Of a stretch of 64,000 nt of DNA, positions 1-11,366 are shown one piece after another. The notes beneath the pieces were generated by a model. That model was given only the letters and a program-made list of their open reading frames with translations. It made no database searches and was not told the DNA's origin. A program made the position numbers and the translations under genes. Each line of letters opens with the position of its first letter. The stretch's first letter is position 1. This stretch comes from Ulva prolifera (lineage: Eukaryota; Chlorophyta; Ulvophyceae; Ulvales; Ulvaceae): NCBI GenBank assembly GCA_023078555.1, contig CM041196.1, positions 11,054,985 to 11,118,984 on the forward strand. The letters are read 5' to 3'.

Positions 1-22
1 CGGAGCACATCTCGTAGGGAGC

Positions 23-3000
23 GTGTCGACACCTCACGTTTCCACTCCCACATCGCCCAAGTCTCCAGATAATGCCGGAGATTCGAAATCAGAACACGCA
101 GGAAGCGCCTTTGACTCATCTGCGCCGGTTGTCTCGTCCTTTGATGACCCCGATGACCCGGCGCCCTCGCGCCTAGGCTACAAAGACGAGCTCGAGGTTC
201 GCTTCATATGGGACCGCGTGCTGGGGAAGGGCCGGCATGGAACTACCACCCGCGTAGTGATAGATCGATTCAGCGGTGTGGAGTATGCTTGCAAACGCAT
301 GCCAAAGCATGCGCCAGCTGATCTGCTCCCGGACAACGCTACAGCCGAACAGCGCAGCGAAGCCAATGAGCTACAGTTGCGTCACATCAGACGGGAGATC
401 ACGCTTTTCAGCAAGCTGAGATCCAGCTTGAACGTTGCAAGGCTAGAGCAGGTCTATGAAGATTCCACGCATGTGTACCTCGTGATGGAGAAGTGCAGCG
501 GGCCATCACTGGCCGAGGTCACCGTCGATGGCGATGCCGATGAGCAAAGTGTACGGAACTATATGCGCTCGGTCGTTCGTACCATCGTGCAGTGCCACGA
601 CGAGGACGAGCCCCATGCTGCTGTTGAACCAGGCAAGTTCATGCTGCTCAGTGAAGACCGCCAGAGCACAGTCAAAGCCACAGGCTTCGGACGCCTAGAC
701 TCAGGTCAAGGTACGTATCGTGCCGGAAAATCCGCTCATGCGGATCCCTCGTGTGGTGCAGCCATTCAAGTGCCACCGCCTGATGCACCAAGTCTCGACA
801 CACCTGCTGACGTCACCAGCCCTTGCAGGCGCAGGCAAGTTCCTGGGCAACATCGCCAGTATGGCACCAGAGATGCTGGCCAACGCTCCAGCACAGATTG
901 GCAAGAATGCAGACATCTGGGCTGCTGGGCTCATGGCAACCAGGCTGCTCACAGAGTACTTCCCGTTCGATGATGTCCTCAGTGCGCCCCTGCCCTGCAA
1001 ACTCCCTGCTCCACAAGCAGTGTAGCATGCCCCCACATACCCCAAATACATCCTCGACGCCGCCGTGCATTCCCTGCCCTGCCAGTAGCCATACTGCTTC
1101 GGTCGTGCACACGCGGCAGCTGTGGCCTGTGGCCCAAGCCTAGCAGCAACACATGCCTCCAGCCGAGACGCGCATACAACGCCGCCGTCCAACCATGCGC
1201 AGCACACCGCGTCCTCATCATGCATGCAACGCTGCCGTCCTGCTTGCATGGAACACCGTGTGGTAGTAGCATGCATGCAACACCGTCGTCCCGCGGTGCA
1301 GGTAATGCAGTGGACAAGCTCGGGGTGCTGCAGCCGCTGGCCCCTGTCACGAGCCTCCTCGACGACAACCCCCTGATGCCCAGCGGAGCCGCCCTCTTTG
1401 TGTCCGCGACGGTCATGCTCCTCGACTTCACGCGCCCGCGGTGGCAGCCCGTGTCGAGCCAGGCCCGCGACTGGATCGTCAAGAGCCTCCACTTGTGCGC
1501 CCCCCCCCCTCTTTGAGAGTTATGGGGGTCTCCTGACCGTGTTATGGCGGCTCGTGGGAAGGTAGCCCTCGTGTTGCATGTGTGCTCGGTGCATGTATGA
1601 CACGAACAGCGCCGATGAGGACGGCCGCGCCGCGGATGACGCTCTTTTTGGATGTCTGTCGGGCTGCGCTGCGCTGCACCCGTAGTGCGATATAAAGCAG
1701 CACGCTCCGGCCAGTTTCCTCAGTCTGCGATCATCTCTGTTTGATCTTGCTGACAACCACTCCGGCAGATCTGCCAGGCACCTCCCTGACACGCCCACAC
1801 GCTGCGGCAGGGACCAGGAGGCACGCTGGAGCGCCGCCGACGCGCTCGACCACCCCTGGCTGCGGCGGCTGCGCCGCCCCCGCGCCTCCGCGGACTCCGC
1901 CGTGGCGCCGCGCCGCTCCGGCTCGAGCGGCGTGTCCGACGCCCCCTCCGGCGTCATCCAGCGCATCCAGCGCTTCGGCAAGTTCACGCAGTTCAAGCGC
2001 TCGGCGCTCGAGTCGATCGCGCGGCGGTGCATGCGGCAGACGCGGGAGTACTCCCAGAGCATCGACGGCCCCGGGCCGCCGCAAGGCCCCGCAAGCAGCG
2101 GCGGCGAGGGCTCCGCCCCCGCATCTGCCGGCGGCGGCTCCGCCGCCGCTGCGGAGCAGGTGCAGCCGGACGACACGCAGAAGCTGCGGGTCGGGCGGCC
2201 GGTGGCTGCCGACGCGGCGGCGGCGGCGCCGCCGCGAACAGGCGGGGGCGGCACAGGCGCCGCTGCTGCGCTCTCGGCAGGCGCGACGATTGGAGCGGAG
2301 AAGCTGCGCAGCAAGATGAAGGGCGGGCCCAGCCTGCGCAAGGCGAAGGGGCTGCTTGAGCACATGATGGTCTCCGACGGCACGGTGCGCCAACCCCCTC
2401 TTCTCGTCGATTCGCTCTCCAGATGCCGCCCGAGCCACAGTACCATCCTACACGACGATGTGTACACTACAAACGCCAGCCCCATCATGTCGCATCTGCA
2501 TGCATGGTGGTGTTACACAGCACATGCATGTCGCCCATGCGTGCAGATCGACCGCTTCACACTCGCGGACGGCCTCGCAAAACTCGGGTACGTGCTGCCG
2601 GAGGGCGACCTTGAGCACCTGCTTGCGCAGCTCTCGGCAGTGCCGGGGCTGACCACCTCCACGGCCGTGACTTCCGCGAGCCTCGCCGCGAGCCAGCTGG
2701 ACGCGGCTGCGAGCCCGGACGAGTGGCGGGACATGGCGCGGGCCGCCTTTGACGCGCTGGACCTTGACGGGGACGGCAAAGTGCAGCGGGAGGAGATGGA
2801 GGTGGTGCTCGCGGGACGCTGCCCGGAGAGTGTGCGCTGCTCAATTACATCTGATGACGTACCTGTAAATGGAATTGTAACTGTACAGTAAGTGCTGCTG
2901 GTGACACTATGCGGTCTCCTGTTGCGTTTGTATGTTTATGAACTGGCACGTGTGGTGTAGCGGTCATAGCACTGCATTGCTTCCTTCTTGGTGAGTACAC

Positions 3001-4335
3001 TGTTGATTCGGGGGCTTGACATTTTTTATTTTTTTAAATCAGTCAAGCGCTGCCTGCTGCGCCGCGGGAATGTGCACCCGGCCTGTGTGGTTCTCCTCCG
3101 CTGCTATGCCGCAGTTCTCACATACATGGCGAAGCGGATATACCCGCACTGGCCGGGTTGGCATCTCCTCGGGCTGAAAAGGCCATATGGCACTGGCCTG
3201 GGCTAACGAGACCAGCACTGCCTGATGCTCAGCTTCTCTCGTTCCAAAGAGCGAGACCAGCCCATGCGTGGAGTGTCCTAACGTGCAACATCCTCGTCGC
3301 AGTAAAGAACCCCCGTCAGTACACAGACCCCATGAGCAAACGCGGCGTCATCAGCGTCCGGCGGCAAGTGAACGCTGCGGTGTGTGTGACTGCAGTGCTT
3401 GGCAGGGTGATCAGGTGCTCTGCGTTGCAATAGCCCTAGTCTTGTTCAGTTGTACATGACTTGTTTGTACATAAAGTCCTGGCAATTTGTACACAACTCT
3501 ACCTTTTCTTTGCTTCACATGGCAAGGGAGCGCCGAGGTGCAGGAGGTGGAGTCTGCGATCGAGCAGGCGATGCTGGAGGCCGGGCTTGCCCCCGATGCC
3601 GCCTTCCTCGACTACCCCGCCTTCATGCGCCTGCTCTCCTCCGACCTCGCCGACGCCTCCAGCCGCTCCATCAACAAGTTTGCGTCCATGAAGCTCGGCA
3701 ACGTGCCCGGCGGCGAGTCAGCGTCGCTATCCGAGTTGCTCAAGCAGGCCTGCAGCACCAGCCTCCTGGACCGCCGCCGCACAGGGTGCACCAGCGGGCT
3801 CGAGCGCGGCGGCAGTGCCGCGGGGGAGGATGCGGGGCTGAGCGCGCGGGTTGCTGCGGAGCTCGCGCGTGGCGGGGGTGGTGGCGGCGGCGGCATGCGG
3901 ATGGACGATGCGTACGCGGCGGCGATGGCGGGGCGCGGGGGCGACGGCGGCCGGGGGGCCGGGGGCGGCCGAGGGGGGGCCGGGAGTGGGGATGTGGACC
4001 CGTACGGTGCCTCGGAGGCGGTGCGGAGCGCGCTGCGGCCGGTCGCGGAGGATGCGGTGGCTGCGGCGCGCGGCACCGCGGCCGTCGCGTGCGCGGCCGA
4101 GCCGCAGGTGGAGATGGGCCACGGGCCGCCGGGCGGCGGCGGCGGCCGCCGCGGAGTACAGGGTGGGTTTGACAGCGGGGAGGAAGGCGGGGCCGCGCCG
4201 CGGCCGGCGGCGCCGGAGCGGATGGTGCGGCCAGGGGACAAGGGGTTAAAGCTGCGGGCGCGGATGTCGTCCGACGACCGCGTGCCGAAGCCCCCCGTGC
4301 GGACGCTGGAGTCTCTGATGCTTCAGCCACAATAG
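23..4335 (+). CDS. EF-hand-containing CDPK-like pseudokinase, 6 exons, 5' partial
   Basis: Inferred exons are 23-710, 829-981, about 1311-1494, 1811-2384, 2547-2831 and 3544-4335; together they give 892 codons with no frame break. The frame is open to the left window edge without an ATG, so the true start lies outside. Order of parts: acidic Ser/Pro-rich head; kinase N-lobe with glycine loop GKGRHG (residues 68-73) and beta-3 lysine in YACK (K91); a catalytic loop reading HAA (198-200) instead of HRD; GFG (221-223) instead of DFG; a normal APE (242-244); C-lobe ending in ALDHPWL; then an EF-hand pair with a degenerate first loop and a canonical loop DLDGDGKVQREE (605-616); a further EF-like helix pair after the last intron; and a Gly/Ala-rich tail. 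The layout matches calcium-dependent protein kinases, but loss of both catalytic aspartates predicts no phosphotransfer. A calcium-responsive scaffold is the likely role. Four of five donors read GTGCGC. The start of exon 3 could instead be 1302. Confidence 0.8.
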
Positions 4336-6226
4336 CGGCCACTGCCGCTCGGGATGCTCGAATCCCGGCTTCCGCAGCCACACAGCTGCGCTGCGGTTCG
4401 CTGCTGCTGCGGTCGCGGCTGCGGCTGCGCTGTATACCCGCCGTATGGGGTAGTTTCCATACGGCTCTACGTAGAAATCTGCCATCCTTGTCCTTTACAT
4501 ATGTCCCTAGAGGTTGGCTCAGGCTGGATCGCTGCAGACCGTGCTCCTGTAGGGCGCACTGCCGTGCGGGGATCCCGGCCGGCTCCTCCGTCCAAGCCGC
4601 TCGCTGCGGCATCCCTTTGCTCGCGTCCGTTCCACGGCCTTCAGTATTTTTTCTCTGTAGCGTGTCAGATGGTTTGGGTGCACAGCACACAGCGTGGCAC
4701 AGCGCACAGCATGTGCCTGCGACCTGCCCCACGCTGCGCGTCTGAACAGATGCAGCGGGACCAAGACTTCACACCGTGAGTTTGCAGCCTGCATTGCCTG
4801 TGCACAGAAGTGTGCTGCGGTCAAGGTCGGTGTAAGGAGATGTGTGTGATAAAGTCGCTGTGGCTACTGGGGCATCTGCCGCCGTGGCACACATACCACG
4901 CTGAGTGGTCAGGCAGGTGCAGACGGGCTGGATATGATTCAGTTTATATGGGCACACGCATGAGGCGGTGATGTGGAGAGCCGGGGCCTGGTGTGTCAAG
5001 CCGCCGTCCGGCTGAGCGTGGTCATGCCATGTCGGTCTTACAGCGCTTTGGTCACCCTGACGTGGACCTGTTTTCTCATCTGGTTTTTTGCTGGTGATCG
5101 TGTGAATCTGTGTGCATGTGTCAGCATGGTGTGCCACCGTTGTAATTCAGTATTCCGGTGCTTACGGAGAGGCTGCTTCTAGGACAAGCAAGTTTTTCAA
5201 TGTTACATCACTGCCACGCTGCCGATGGCTCAGATGCAAGCAGCTTCGCAATACCAGTGTTTTCAGCACACGGAAGTAAGGAGGGGAACAGCTTGCGCAG
5301 CGCCCACAGGTGCTCGCATCAATGAGCGCTGCAAGCTGCCCTGAAACATTCTTTGGGCGCAATCACCGCGTCCAGCACAGCTCCTGTCATAACAGCTATG
5401 TCTATCTGTTCGGTGCTGGCGCATCCCTGTCGGTAGCCACAGTGTCACACAGGTGTTGCTGATGACAGCCAGTTTGTAAGGCGGAAAGGAAATCTCCGAA
5501 ACCATCATAGCAAAATGCTCCCGCATCTCAGCTGGTCGCCCCATCCCATTTTTATTGGATCATTTTTTAGTCCATACTTTCCTGAGCCTTCAATTCACAT
5601 ACGTCCGCTATCATTTCCTGCGCTTTTTGCCTTTCTTGCCCTTATTGCATGCCCCGCTGTTCTGACCTGCACTCTCGCAGCCACAATGAGATCACGAATA
5701 CCAACAGCCCTTGGACTGTCCTGCCGAAACCTGATTCCGCATTGGCTTTGCAACAACGCGCACTGGTGGACACAGCCTAGCGGCGGGTATCGCCTATGCC
5801 GGTCCACCCGCCGCAGGTCCTCTGTCGACCCCACAGGCACATATCTCAGCAGCTGCGACGTACTTCACAGCAGCTGCGACGTACTTCACAGATAACAGCT
5901 GCACCGCCCGGTATGCACGCAGCACAGCGGCGATCGCTCCCGCCGCTCACAACTTGGCCCGCACACCGAGGCTCCAGTGCATGCAAAACCGGCGCGGGTG
6001 GCGCGATCATTCTATTGTCACCACACCGGAGCGTGGGCATGCCCGATTCTGTGCCTGTGTCGCGGTCGCTACCCTCGGCGCCGGCCACCTCCAGTATCGA
6101 GGTGCCCCCATGGACTGCAGACCTACACTAGTTTGATACTCCGAGGCAGCGGTTTGTGAGTTTCCGCGCAGCAGTTTTGTGGCTGCCATCCAGAAATTAA
6201 TGAGACCTAGACGTCCTTAATTAGAC
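4336..6226. other. Intergenic, no gene recognised
   Basis: I see no recognisable gene in this 1.9 kb. It holds a 21-bp tandem duplication at 5847-5888 (unit begins CAGCAGCTGCGACG). At its right end, from about 6165, a diverged MITE copy runs into the 3' end of the next gene. The open frames here lack codon-level signs of selection that I can see. Confidence 0.5.
5847..5888. repeat. Tandem duplication, 21-bp unit x2
   Basis: Two perfect head-to-tail copies of a unit that begins CAGCAGCTGCGACG and ends in ACTTCA. Function unknown. Confidence 0.8.
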
Positions 6227-6275
6227 CTAGATATATCCGCATTTGTTCCAACTGGTCGGGCCCGACGGCCCGACG
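6165..6275 (+). mobile_element. Diverged MITE-family copy
   Basis: Shares the family core (GGCTGCCATCCAGAAATTA, then AGACCTAGATAT and later GGTCGGGCCCGACGG) with the copies at 48.4 and 48.6 kb, but is more diverged and its terminal repeats are not clear. It overlaps the last codons and stop of the gene at 6227-7327, which lies on the opposite strand. Confidence 0.55.
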
Positions 6276-7327
6276 GTGCCTCGACCGAGACGCCGCAGCT
6301 GAGGCCACGGGGTCAATGCCTTCACGGGGTCACGTGGTAGCTGATCGAACGAGGGCGCACCAGAGCCGTAGTCGCAGGGGTAGTCGTACACGTCATCGCA
6401 GAACACCACGGCGTCGTCGTACACGGCGACGTCGTCCTCCCCCGGCACGCAACCGCCGATGCTGACGACCTCCGTGTACATGTCAGGGTCCATGCCGTCG
6501 CCCGGTTGGCCGTCGGCAGTGCCGGCGACCCGGGCGGAGCTGTTGGAGCAGCGGTAGTAGCGGCCGTTCAGCTTGCAGTGGCCGTTGACGCAGCGCGGGC
6601 ATCGCGGCATGAGCCTGCATGCATGTGTGCGCCATCGGGACGCCTTGTGTGCGTTGCACGGATAGGGTTGGGGAGGGGGGGGGGGGGGGGGGCTGGGCAC
6701 GGCTGGGGTAATGCAGGTGCAAGAATAGAACCATGGTTCTGGCCACCGCTGTCAGCAATAGATGCAGGCAGAGCCGCGTGAGACCGAACGCCGACAGCGC
6801 TTGCATACAGCTGGGCCCCCCCACACGCATGGATGCCGATTGTTGCTGTGTGTTGGTGGATCGGAGAGGTTGCTCTGCTATACAATAGCTTGAGATCTTG
6901 TAAATCGAACCCACACACACAACCCCCACTCCTCTCACAGGACCCGGCCGGAGCAATGTCATGCTTTCGAGCTTTAACAGGGCGATGCGCACGAGAGGAT
7001 GTGTGGCCCCTCTGAATGGAGAAGCGCCCGCGACCCAGCCGCAACGCCGGATGCATCGTCACCATGCATGTCGACAAGGCTGTGCCCATACACCGCCTCG
7101 TTATAGTCCTCATGGCTGTCGTCATATGCATGTGCGCCACCTGTCGCCTCCGCCGCCGCCTCGATCTCATCTGCGCTTGAGAGTGCGGCCCTGGCGCCGG
7201 CATGCATGCGGGCCGTGGCATGCCGTCCAGGGGCCACGCTGCCGAGGCCTGCGGCTCTGAGGTCATGCGCCGCAGCATGCGCAGCAGGGAGGCACAGCAC
7301 GGCCAGCATGCACACGCTCCGAATCAT
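6227..7327 (-). CDS. Small secreted MPRCPRC-motif protein, copy A (2 exons)
   Basis: Exons 7327-6993 and 6614-6227 (GTGCGC donor, GCAG acceptor, phase 2) give 240 codons. The start is the ATG directly before a strong signal peptide (MIRSVCMLAVLC, then an Ala-rich cleavage region AAHA). An acidic Ala/His-rich spacer follows, then RALLHSEG. The second exon begins with MPRCPRC, then HC, GRYYRCS, a conserved C-PG-D stretch and FCDDVYDYPCDY. The spacing C-x2-C-x4-C-x7-C in the core could bind a metal or form two disulfides. The gene at 14967-16280 has the same signal, intron position, intron phase and core, so this is a small gene family. I do not recognise the family. The last codons and the stop fall inside a diverged MITE, so the tail is probably recent. 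The intron holds an 18-base poly-C run on the sense strand. Confidence 0.72.
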
Positions 7328-8409
7328 CTCTCTCACCTCTGGGTCCCCGGGGCGAGCGCTGCACAATACCGTTTCTTCAAATTGCCGGTTCTCTCAGGTG
7401 TGAATGACCCAAACCCTGACGGCACTCGTGACGCTGTGTTTGTCCGCACCCCGTTGCTCGTCTGTGACACGTATGCTGCGCACATGCATGCAACCGCAGG
7501 ATACGAACTTGAACGCCGGCAGTGCGAGGACCCCCAGTAAGCGTCACGGTACGCGTGGCTGGCTTCATGATCAGATCAGGCACGTACAGCCGACACGCGG
7601 TAGTCATCACACGCACCCTGCGCATGACGCATGGGCCGCATCCATGGCCGTCCCGACGTCTGACACCAGCCACGCAGCTTTAAATTCAGACGTACAGCCT
7701 TGGTCAAAACGTGGGTGCAGAAAGCTCAAGGCGGAAGGGCCTGAGACAAAACAGGACAATGCTTTCGGATTCTGACGACGCATAGAGCACACTCACGACC
7801 AGCATCTGCAGCCCGCATTCGAGCAATGCACGCCAGGTCGCGTTTGCCAGCCACATGCATGTGAAGGACAGCTAGCTCGTTGGGCAATCGCACAGTGTCT
7901 ATGCTGGCAACACACACACCTGAAACTTGATGTTTTCTGCAGCGTCTGGTAGCAGCCGCTGAAGAAGCCTGTACTGAGAGTGGGGGGCTAGCAGCTGTGA
8001 TCTTGTGTTTGCCTGTCACCCGCCTGCGCCTGCGTTCCTGTCGCGACACCTTTCTGTAGCTATAGCACACTTCACACGCTCCACTGACTAGCAGCTGGTT
8101 CGACGGGACATGTACACTTTCACCTCCATTCTCGTACGTATATATATGGCTCGAAGGCGCGAAACGGGGACCACGCCGTGCGCCCTTTAGCCTCAGTGCT
8201 AGTCGCGAGCTGTTGCATGCGCGCTGAGGCTAGTGCCTGGCGAGCCGCAGCACCGGCAGCGCGCATGCATGCTATGGGATGAGTAGTGCTCGCACAGCCC
8301 CGGAGGACCCCAGGCCGGAACGTGTGCACACCTTCCACATCATATGAGGACTTGCCGTGGCGGTGAACAGTGCACACTGTGCGGTGCACGGAAGCTAGCA
8401 TGATGGCCA

Positions 8410-8466
8410 GAAATTCGGTGTTGGTGTTTGTCTAGACAAGGTCTTCTCCCGTTCACTCTTTTGTAA
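8410..8466 (+). repeat. Dispersed 55-bp repeat, partial copy
   Basis: Contains the conserved right half TTCTCCCGTTCACTCTTTTG followed by TAA; its left half is diverged (AATTCGGTGTTGGTGTTTG). Confidence 0.7.
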
Positions 8467-9581
8467 CGAAATATTCGGAACTGTGCTGTGCACGTGGTCG
8501 CGACAACCCACGGGCCCGACAACCCATGGCGCCACTGCCGTGGGCACTGCCAGGTTGAACGTTGACGTCATGGTACGTATACGGTGCTGCCAGTAGAGAT
8601 GCACCTCCACATGTGCACAAACGCGATGGCAGACTTCCGAGTCGAAGTTCCGACTGCCAGTGATGAGACGTACATCGCAGCAGGTTGGATTGGTGCAGGG
8701 CGAGTGCAAAGCAGGAATCCCACACGCGGCAGTGCACAGCTGTTCGTACTTCTGAGTATGAACTTTACTACAGCTAGGCGCGGCCAAGTTCACACTGTAC
8801 TGCCGGACCTCGCGGTCCGCGTACGTCACATCGCACGCGTACGGGGAGGATCCGAGTCACATGAGTACTCTGATTTCGATGGGCACAGTGTCGGCCGACA
8901 CGTGGGTGACAGCGCCCGGGATATATAGATGTTAATGGGCTTCAGCAGCAGGATGCAGGAACGCTAACGTCATGATCACACGATCTCCGGATCCCACGTA
9001 GCTGATATCAGGCAGTCAACGAATCGCTCATTTAGGATGCCGCGCGGACGGCCGACAGCGCTCGGTGTAGCGCACTGCGCACCAGCGGGCAGGCGAGTGC
9101 GCGGTTTACACGTGTACATTGGCTCGCGACGTGTCTGATGCACTGCCAGCGAATTTGAAGGCCGTGGCCTGCGTTGCCGCAGTGCACATGACTAACGTGC
9201 GCATGCTGACCACCTCTGTACATATGTGACAGCTGCTCGAGGCCTCCGGACGGATCCATTGCAGAAATCGTGAAACGTGACATGGGAGATCATCACAGCT
9301 GAGTGGACTTCAGGCTGACGGGCTCTCTACGAACACGTGTGCACAACGCTCGAGCTCCAGACCCGAGGTCTCCTGGCCCCTGAGCCGGCTTACATCACGT
9401 GCATCATGACTCCGCAGCTGCAGGTGTGGTCAGGGTGGGGGGGCCACCTGGTTTTCCACAGGCTTATGACCCTAGGCCTGATGAGGGTCGAACAGCCCAC
9501 ATCTAAAGCAGAACGAAGAAAATCTGAGCATGTGGGACTCACACCCTCGAGGAGCTCCTGAGGTTCGGAGTGGGAGCAGTG

Positions 9582-9630
9582 ACTGTGGCAATCCAGTAAG
9601 GTGTCTGCTACACCACTGGATTGCCACAGT
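9582..9630. repeat. Perfect hairpin, 16-bp arms
   Basis: Arms 9582-9597 (ACTGTGGCAATCCAGT) and 9615-9630 are exact reverse complements around a 17-base loop. It is not followed by a T run, and a bacterial-type terminator is not expected in this genome. Confidence 0.85.
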
Positions 9631-9722
9631 GACGGCTGCCCTGGTGCCCGCGGGGGTTGCCCACGTGCAACCCACCGCCATGCATGCCAGCAGTGTTACA
9701 AGGCCCAAATTTCTCAAAAGCG

Positions 9723-9757
9723 CGCAGCCGTGAAACATGCCATGTTTCACGGCTGCG
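9723..9757. repeat. Near-perfect palindrome, 17-bp arms
   Basis: Arms 9723-9739 (CGCAGCCGTGAAACATG) and 9741-9757 are exact reverse complements with one base between them. It lies only about 90 bp from the hairpin at 9582-9630. Confidence 0.85.
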
Positions 9758-9852
9758 GGCCTTCAGTGATGCCTGCTGGTGCACCAGATTGGCAGGGGTG
9801 CTGTGTACCATCTGAGGTAGAAATTTCTACTTTAAAGTGCACTGGTAATTTA

Positions 9853-9910
9853 TTAAAAAAGAGGGAACGGGAGGAGACAAGCACCAAAACCGAATCTCAT
9901 CCGAATCAAC
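9853..9910 (-). repeat. Dispersed 55-bp repeat, full copy
   Basis: Reverse-strand copy: GTTGATTCGGATGAGATTCG at the left and CTCCCGTTCCCTCTTTT at the right when read on the - strand. It directly abuts a + strand half copy at 9922-9947, so the two form a head-to-head pair. Confidence 0.8.
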
Positions 9911-9921
9911 AGCAACACACC

Positions 9922-9947
9922 GTTTTCTCCCGTTCACTCTTTTGTAA
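9922..9947 (+). repeat. Dispersed 55-bp repeat, right half only
   Basis: Carries only the conserved right half TTCTCCCGTTCACTCTTTTG followed by TAA. It faces the inverted full copy at 9853-9910 eleven bases away. Confidence 0.75.
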
Positions 9948-11049
9948 ATACAGCAACACACCCACAGACACGCGATTACACTACAACCGCACGCACACCT
10001 CAGTCCGGCAGGATCGCGTCCTCCAGGCCTGCCAGTGGCTCATACTGCAACCCCTGCTCACGAGACGTGACAAGCTAGCCCAGACTGCCGATGCATGTCC
10101 GCATTGCCCCGCCGCAACGACTCTGGTTGTTAACAACGTTGCTGGCTACATCACAGTCATGAGTTTGCAAAGACAGTCACGCCGAGATTTCACACGCCGA
10201 AACCTGGCGGCCGGTGCCAAGCGGCCTCATCAGATCTGATTTAGATGACTCGGTGATCAGTCGAGTCTCGAGTCTCGAGTCGAGCAAACAACATCGACAC
10301 CAGGAAGCATGTCCCCTAACCTTCGGTCCTCCAGAGCGAGGAGGCTGCCCAGGCCCAAGGAGCTGCGTATCTCAGAGATCTGCATGCATGCATATGCATC
10401 CGGTCTGGGCGCCCTTCTGGCTGGCACCTGCCCGGAATTCCGGAGTTCGAACTGCGGTACGCTGTGTATACGTTTCTATAGAAACGCTGTGCAGCGAGAT
10501 CCGATCATGAAGTCAAGCCAGGTGGACCTGGGCATCTAGATCCCATGGTCAAAGTGGACTCTTGACCTTGGCATGGTCCAGGGCCATGCCAACATGCATC
10601 GGATGAATGCATGTCTGGATGTCTGGATGGAGCGTGCTCAGCACACTGCTGTGGACGTGGTGAACTTGTGTGCTACTGTAAAAATGTGTTACGTAACAAT
10701 TTTAAATGTCATCATGCTATTGTACTGTCAAGTGATGTGCTTCTGAATGCTGGGCCAAATCATCCTACATTGTTACCGGACACGGATAATTGGTAGCTCC
10801 GGGAAGCCAGGACAGGACAGGACGACGAACTGCACACGTCTCGGCAGTGTGTGTGTCACTGTGCGAGGCGGGCGGGCGGGCAGCGCTGCCAGCATCCCCA
10901 GCTTCATCCATCTGTCAACACCAATCTTTGTGTGCTGCTCGTGGAGAATCAAGTGACATGCTGCAAAGCCTCAGCTGTGACAAGTCTGCTGCCTGCAGCT
11001 GTCTTGCCAAGCTAGCTAGCTAGCTGAGCCTCAGCTGAGTCACCATATG

Positions 11050-11081
<32 letters not shown>

Positions 11082-11311
11082 GATGGACCCCAGTGCAGCA
11101 TGACACAGCTATCTGTGCACAGGCTGCTTTCGCAGTGCACAGTACACTCTTCAGCTGTCCTCAATTCTGGACATGGCAAAGAAGCAGATCTCTGAGGCGA
11201 ATGACGCGTTTGTCTGTATGTCCGTCAGCAGCCTGCACAAGTTGAGGCTACCTGTGACGTGGTGGACATGTCAGATGTTTGTGGGATGCTGATATATCCA
11301 TGACGTCCATT

Positions 11312-11366
11312 GATTCAGATGAGATTCCGTTTTAGTGTCTGTCTTCTCCCGTCAACTCTTTTGTAA
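11312..11366 (+). repeat. Dispersed 55-bp repeat, full copy
   Basis: Reads GATTCAGATGAGATTCCGTT at the left and TTCTCCCGTCAACTCTTTTG, then TAA, at the right, so it differs from the 59.8-kb copy at only a few bases. Confidence 0.8.

Noticed and set aside
2945-3020. Possible tRNA-like stretch (GTGGTGTAGCGGTCATAGCACTG)
   Set aside because: It recalls a D-arm, but no T-arm (GGTTCGAATCC-type) or acceptor stem follows.
9582-9757. Rho-independent terminators
   Set aside because: The hairpins have no T tract and no upstream gene, and the window is eukaryotic.
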